Positions 61,684-64,000 of a stretch of 64,000 nucleotides of DNA are shown piece by piece. The translations under genes were made by a program, and so were the position numbers. The notes below the pieces were generated by a model. It was not told where the DNA came from and searched no databases. It saw only the letters and a program-made list of their open reading frames with translations. The stretch comes from Marinoscillum sp. MHG1-6 (GTDB lineage: Bacteria; Bacteroidota; Bacteroidia; Cytophagales; Cyclobacteriaceae): contig NZ_JAMZMI010000001.1 of assembly GCF_024714475.1 (NCBI RefSeq), positions 620,001 to 684,000 on the forward strand. Direction: 5' to 3'. How positions within the stretch are numbered: the first letter of the stretch is position 1; each line of letters opens with the position of its first letter.

Positions 61684-62526
61684 ATGAATAAGATTTGTTA
61701 TGCACTTTTGATCGTTCTCATGATCCTGTCGATTGATCTACAGGCTCAGGAAACATCAATACCAATTATTAAAGCCGAAGTAGCGGATTATCAAATGATG
61801 TTCAAGCGCACGGTTTGGAGACGTATGGATTTAAAGGAGCGACAGAATCGCACACTTTTTTCTAAAAATAGAGAACTCACGAGACTGTTAATCGAAGCTG
61901 TTCAGGAAGGTCTGATTAAGGCTTATAAGTCGGATTCATGCCTTAACTTGATGGATGATGATGAATTCCAGGGAAATATTCAGGTGGAAAGACCTGATCT
62001 TGGTGGCGGTGGATTTGATGGCGGATTCGGTGGCGGATTTGGTGGTGGATTTGGTGAAAGCACCACTACTACAGAGAGTTCTGGAGCTAAATTCGATGCA
62101 ATTCCAAAGGATTTGTTTTCGGTTCTTTATCTAAAGGAAGATGTCATTTTTGATCGTAACAGGTCAAGAATGTACTGGTACATTAGAGCGATTTCTATTG
62201 CCCTTCCGGGTTCTGCGGGTACAACCTGGAATCCTGCAGGGTTTGAGAAAATGATCGCGCACTTCAAATATGAAGATGTAGTTAATTTGGTGCGAGGTCC
62301 GTATGCTGATAAGGCAATATGGTACAATGAACAGAATCAGGCGCAACATAGAAATATGGGTGACGCACTTGAGTTGAGGTTGTTTAACGCACCTATTATT
62401 AGGTTGTCTAATGCCGACAATTTGGATGTTCGCCAAATTACTTCGGATCCTTACGATGCTATTTTGCTACAACAGAAGTATGAATACGATCTGATGGAGT
62501 ATGAAAGTGAGCTTTGGGAATACTAG
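61684..62526 (+). CDS. gldN: T9SS ring protein GldN
   Basis: A 280-residue periplasmic protein. The signal peptide ends IDLQAQE. VWRRMDLKERQNRTLF and LKEDVIFDRNRSRMYWYIRAI are typical GldN segments. A glycine-rich stretch at about 101-122 (FDGGFGGGFGGGFGE) is an odd flexible insert. GldN completes the periplasmic ring with GldK. Start ATG 61684, 11 bp after gldM. Its terminator overlaps the end of uvrC. Confidence 0.93.
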   Translation: MNKICYALLIVLMILSIDLQAQETSIPIIKAEVADYQMMFKRTVWRRMDLKERQNRTLFSKNRELTRLLIEAVQEGLIKAYKSDSCLNLMDDDEFQGNIQVERPDLGGGGFDGGFGGGFGGGFGESTTTTESSGAKFDAIPKDLFSVLYLKEDVIFDRNRSRMYWYIRAISIALPGSAGTTWNPAGFEKMIAHFKYEDVVNLVRGPYADKAIWYNEQNQAQHRNMGDALELRLFNAPIIRLSNADNLDVRQITSDPYDAILLQQKYEYDLMEYESELWEY

Positions 62527-62548
62527 TTATGTTCCAATGAAAATATTA

Positions 62549-62574
62549 AGGGGGCTTTTAGCCCTCTTTTTTTT
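62549..62574 (+). terminator. Terminator of gldKLMN, overlapping the uvrC 3' end
   Basis: AGGGGGCT/AGCCCTC stem with loop TTT and one bulged G, followed by eight T. The stem includes the uvrC stop codon (62558-62560) and its last codons. Confidence 0.75.
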
Positions 62575-64000
62575 GCCTGAAATATTGCAAAATGGACTGG
62601 GCCTTCGAATGACCTATGAGAGAAGCAAGTTGGTCCTCAGAAGCCTGCTTCATTCTAGTGAGGCTCTTGAAGTGTGTGAACAGCTTTTTTTTCGTTTCCG
62701 TACCGATACCCGAGATATTGTCTAATTCGGAAGTTGTTTGTCCTTTACTCCTTTTGTTTCTGTGAAAGGTAATTGCAAAACGGTGAGCTTCGTCTCTAAT
62801 ATGTTGCAATAGTTTCAAGGAAGGTGACTTTTTGCTGATGTGCAAGGGAAATTGGTCGTCGGGATAGTAGATTTCTTCGAGACGTTTAGCAATTCCAATT
62901 ATCGGTATTTCTCCATAAAGGTTTATTTCTTTTAAAGCTTCACAAGCTGCATTTAATTGACCTTTCCCACCATCAATCACAATGAGCTGTGGGAAGGGCA
63001 AATTCTCTTCTTGTAATCGCTTATACCTTCTTCCGACGATTTCTTTCATTGACGAAAAGTCATCTGGACCGACCACCGTTTTGATGTTGTACTTGCGATA
63101 ATCATTTTTGGAAGGCTTCCCGTTCTTGAAGCAAACCATAGAGGCGACCGGATTGGTGCCTTGAATGTTGCTATTGTCAAAGCATTCGATTTGAACGGGA
63201 AGTTCCTTTAGGTTTAAATCGGATTGTAGTTGTTCTATCACCAGGTTTTTCCGATCCTGTTTTTTTAGCTTTTTGACCTGTAGGTCATGCTGATGATATT
63301 GCACATTTTTGATTGAGAGGTCAAGCAGTTTCTTTTTGTCTCCAATTTTTGGTTGAACAATTTCTAATCCATCCCAACCGGAAATGGCTTGATTGCATAA
63401 AGCCTCTGTCGATTTAGCACTGAACTGTTTTCTTAATCCAAATAATATGGATTGAAGCGTTTCTTTATCTTCATCTTGGATGGCCTTCTTGATCTCCTTA
63501 GTTTCTGAAAGTGTGATTGCACCTTGAGAAATCTGCATATAATTGACATAATAATGCGTTTGGGTGGCAATCACTCCAAACACATCTATATCACCTATAT
63601 TGGGATTTACAACCAGTGATTTGATTTGAAATTTATCCAGGAGATCAATTTTTTCCTTGTATGATTGGGCTACCTCAAAGTTTAAAGAACTTGAGGCCTG
63701 GCTCATTCTGTTTTTGAATTCATCCTTGACGATGTGGATTTTTCCGCTAAGAATTTTTCTGGCACTATGGACATCCGCTAAATAATCTTCCTCACTTTGT
63801 AATCCTTCGCATGGTCCAAGGCAATTTCCAATATGGTATTCAAGACAAACTTTGAATTTTCTGCGACTGATATTATTGTGGGTTAAGTTGAGTGTACAGG
63901 TTCTGATCTTATATAGCTTCCTAATGAGGTCCAATACCCCATTCATAGCTTTAACACTGGTATAAGGGCCAAAATACTCTCCTATTTTGGGGTCTATATG
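62558..64000 (-). CDS. uvrC: Excinuclease ABC subunit C (C-terminal part)
   Basis: The 5' part lies beyond the right edge. The visible 480 residues begin HIDPKIGEYFGPYTSVKAMNG, the end of the GIY-YIG domain. After it comes the cysteine region (CLEYHIGNCLGPC), the UVR motif near KNRMSQASSSLNFEVAQSYKEKI, the RNase H-like nuclease domain with IECFDNSNIQGTNPVASMV and VIDGGKGQLNAA, and the C-terminal helix-hairpin-helix ISGIGTETKKKLFTHF. It incises both sides of UvrA/B-marked lesions. It is convergent with gldN. Confidence 0.95.
   Translation of the reverse strand, partial: HIDPKIGEYFGPYTSVKAMNGVLDLIRKLYKIRTCTLNLTHNNISRRKFKVCLEYHIGNCLGPCEGLQSEEDYLADVHSARKILSGKIHIVKDEFKNRMSQASSSLNFEVAQSYKEKIDLLDKFQIKSLVVNPNIGDIDVFGVIATQTHYYVNYMQISQGAITLSETKEIKKAIQDEDKETLQSILFGLRKQFSAKSTEALCNQAISGWDGLEIVQPKIGDKKKLLDLSIKNVQYHQHDLQVKKLKKQDRKNLVIEQLQSDLNLKELPVQIECFDNSNIQGTNPVASMVCFKNGKPSKNDYRKYNIKTVVGPDDFSSMKEIVGRRYKRLQEENLPFPQLIVIDGGKGQLNAACEALKEINLYGEIPIIGIAKRLEEIYYPDDQFPLHISKKSPSLKLLQHIRDEAHRFAITFHRNKRSKGQTTSELDNISGIGTETKKKLFTHFKSLTRMKQASEDQLASLIGHSKAQSILQYFRQKKEG

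Overview
The window is a chromosomal segment of a gliding or T9SS-bearing member of the phylum Bacteroidota, most likely a marine Cytophagales-type bacterium. Signs of this are the gldK-gldL-gldM-gldN core of the type IX secretion system with a PorP/SprF-like gene upstream, large TonB-dependent receptors with carboxypeptidase-regulatory-like N-terminal domains, a DUF4271-hemD pair, promoters of the TTG-N19-23-TAnnTTTG type, and few clear Shine-Dalgarno sequences. Genus and species are inference only.

Layout. 0-10.4 kb: mostly housekeeping genes on alternating strands: lptB (cut by the left edge), recJ, a VTT/DedA-like membrane protein with hemH, a cysteine desulfurase, a Nudix hydrolase, glmM, mazG, mscL and two thioredoxin-fold genes. 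10.38-10.81 kb is a gene-free AT-rich stretch with three perfect DnaA boxes, a candidate replication origin. 10.8-15.6 kb: ClC-type chloride channel, map, a SPOR-like protein and fumC, all on the minus strand. 15.8-22.2 kb: a probable metal-acquisition island with an imelysin lipoprotein on the plus strand and, on the minus strand, DUF4856 lipoprotein, HTTM/vitamin-K-carboxylase-like membrane enzyme, FecA-like receptor and ywbE. Both transcription units carry the same palindromic operator.

22.2-33.2 kb: a TrmH-type methyltransferase, mutS, a pair of small paralogous proteins, a five-gene MacAB-TolC-type efflux operon and a secreted metallophosphatase. 33.3-36.9 kb: tRNA-Gly and tRNA-Leu followed by an AT-rich accessory stretch. 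It holds a direct repeat just after tRNA-Leu, an apparently frameshifted unknown gene overlapping a four-helix membrane protein gene, a lipoprotein and a gene remnant. 36.9-39.5 kb: an arsenic-resistance cluster (arsR, arsI-like, arsC-like, acr3) with matching operators before arsR and before arsI.

39.6-53.4 kb: a MoxR AAA ATPase, a beta-helix lipoprotein with a large TonB-dependent receptor, an epimerase, a LOG protein, uvrA, a LytS/LytTR two-component pair, an unknown small protein and hemW. 53.4-62.5 kb: a co-directional block with an Omp85-like protein, DUF4271, hemD, a PorP/SprF-like protein and gldKLMN. uvrC enters from the right edge on the opposite strand.

Working together: the T9SS core drives secretion and gliding; the 15.8-22.2 kb island probably captures iron or another metal; the ars genes detoxify inorganic and methylated arsenic; recJ, mutS, uvrA and uvrC cover DNA repair; hemH, hemD and hemW are scattered haem genes. 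The least explained parts are the HTTM-imelysin island, the accessory genes after tRNA-Leu and the DnaA-box cluster.
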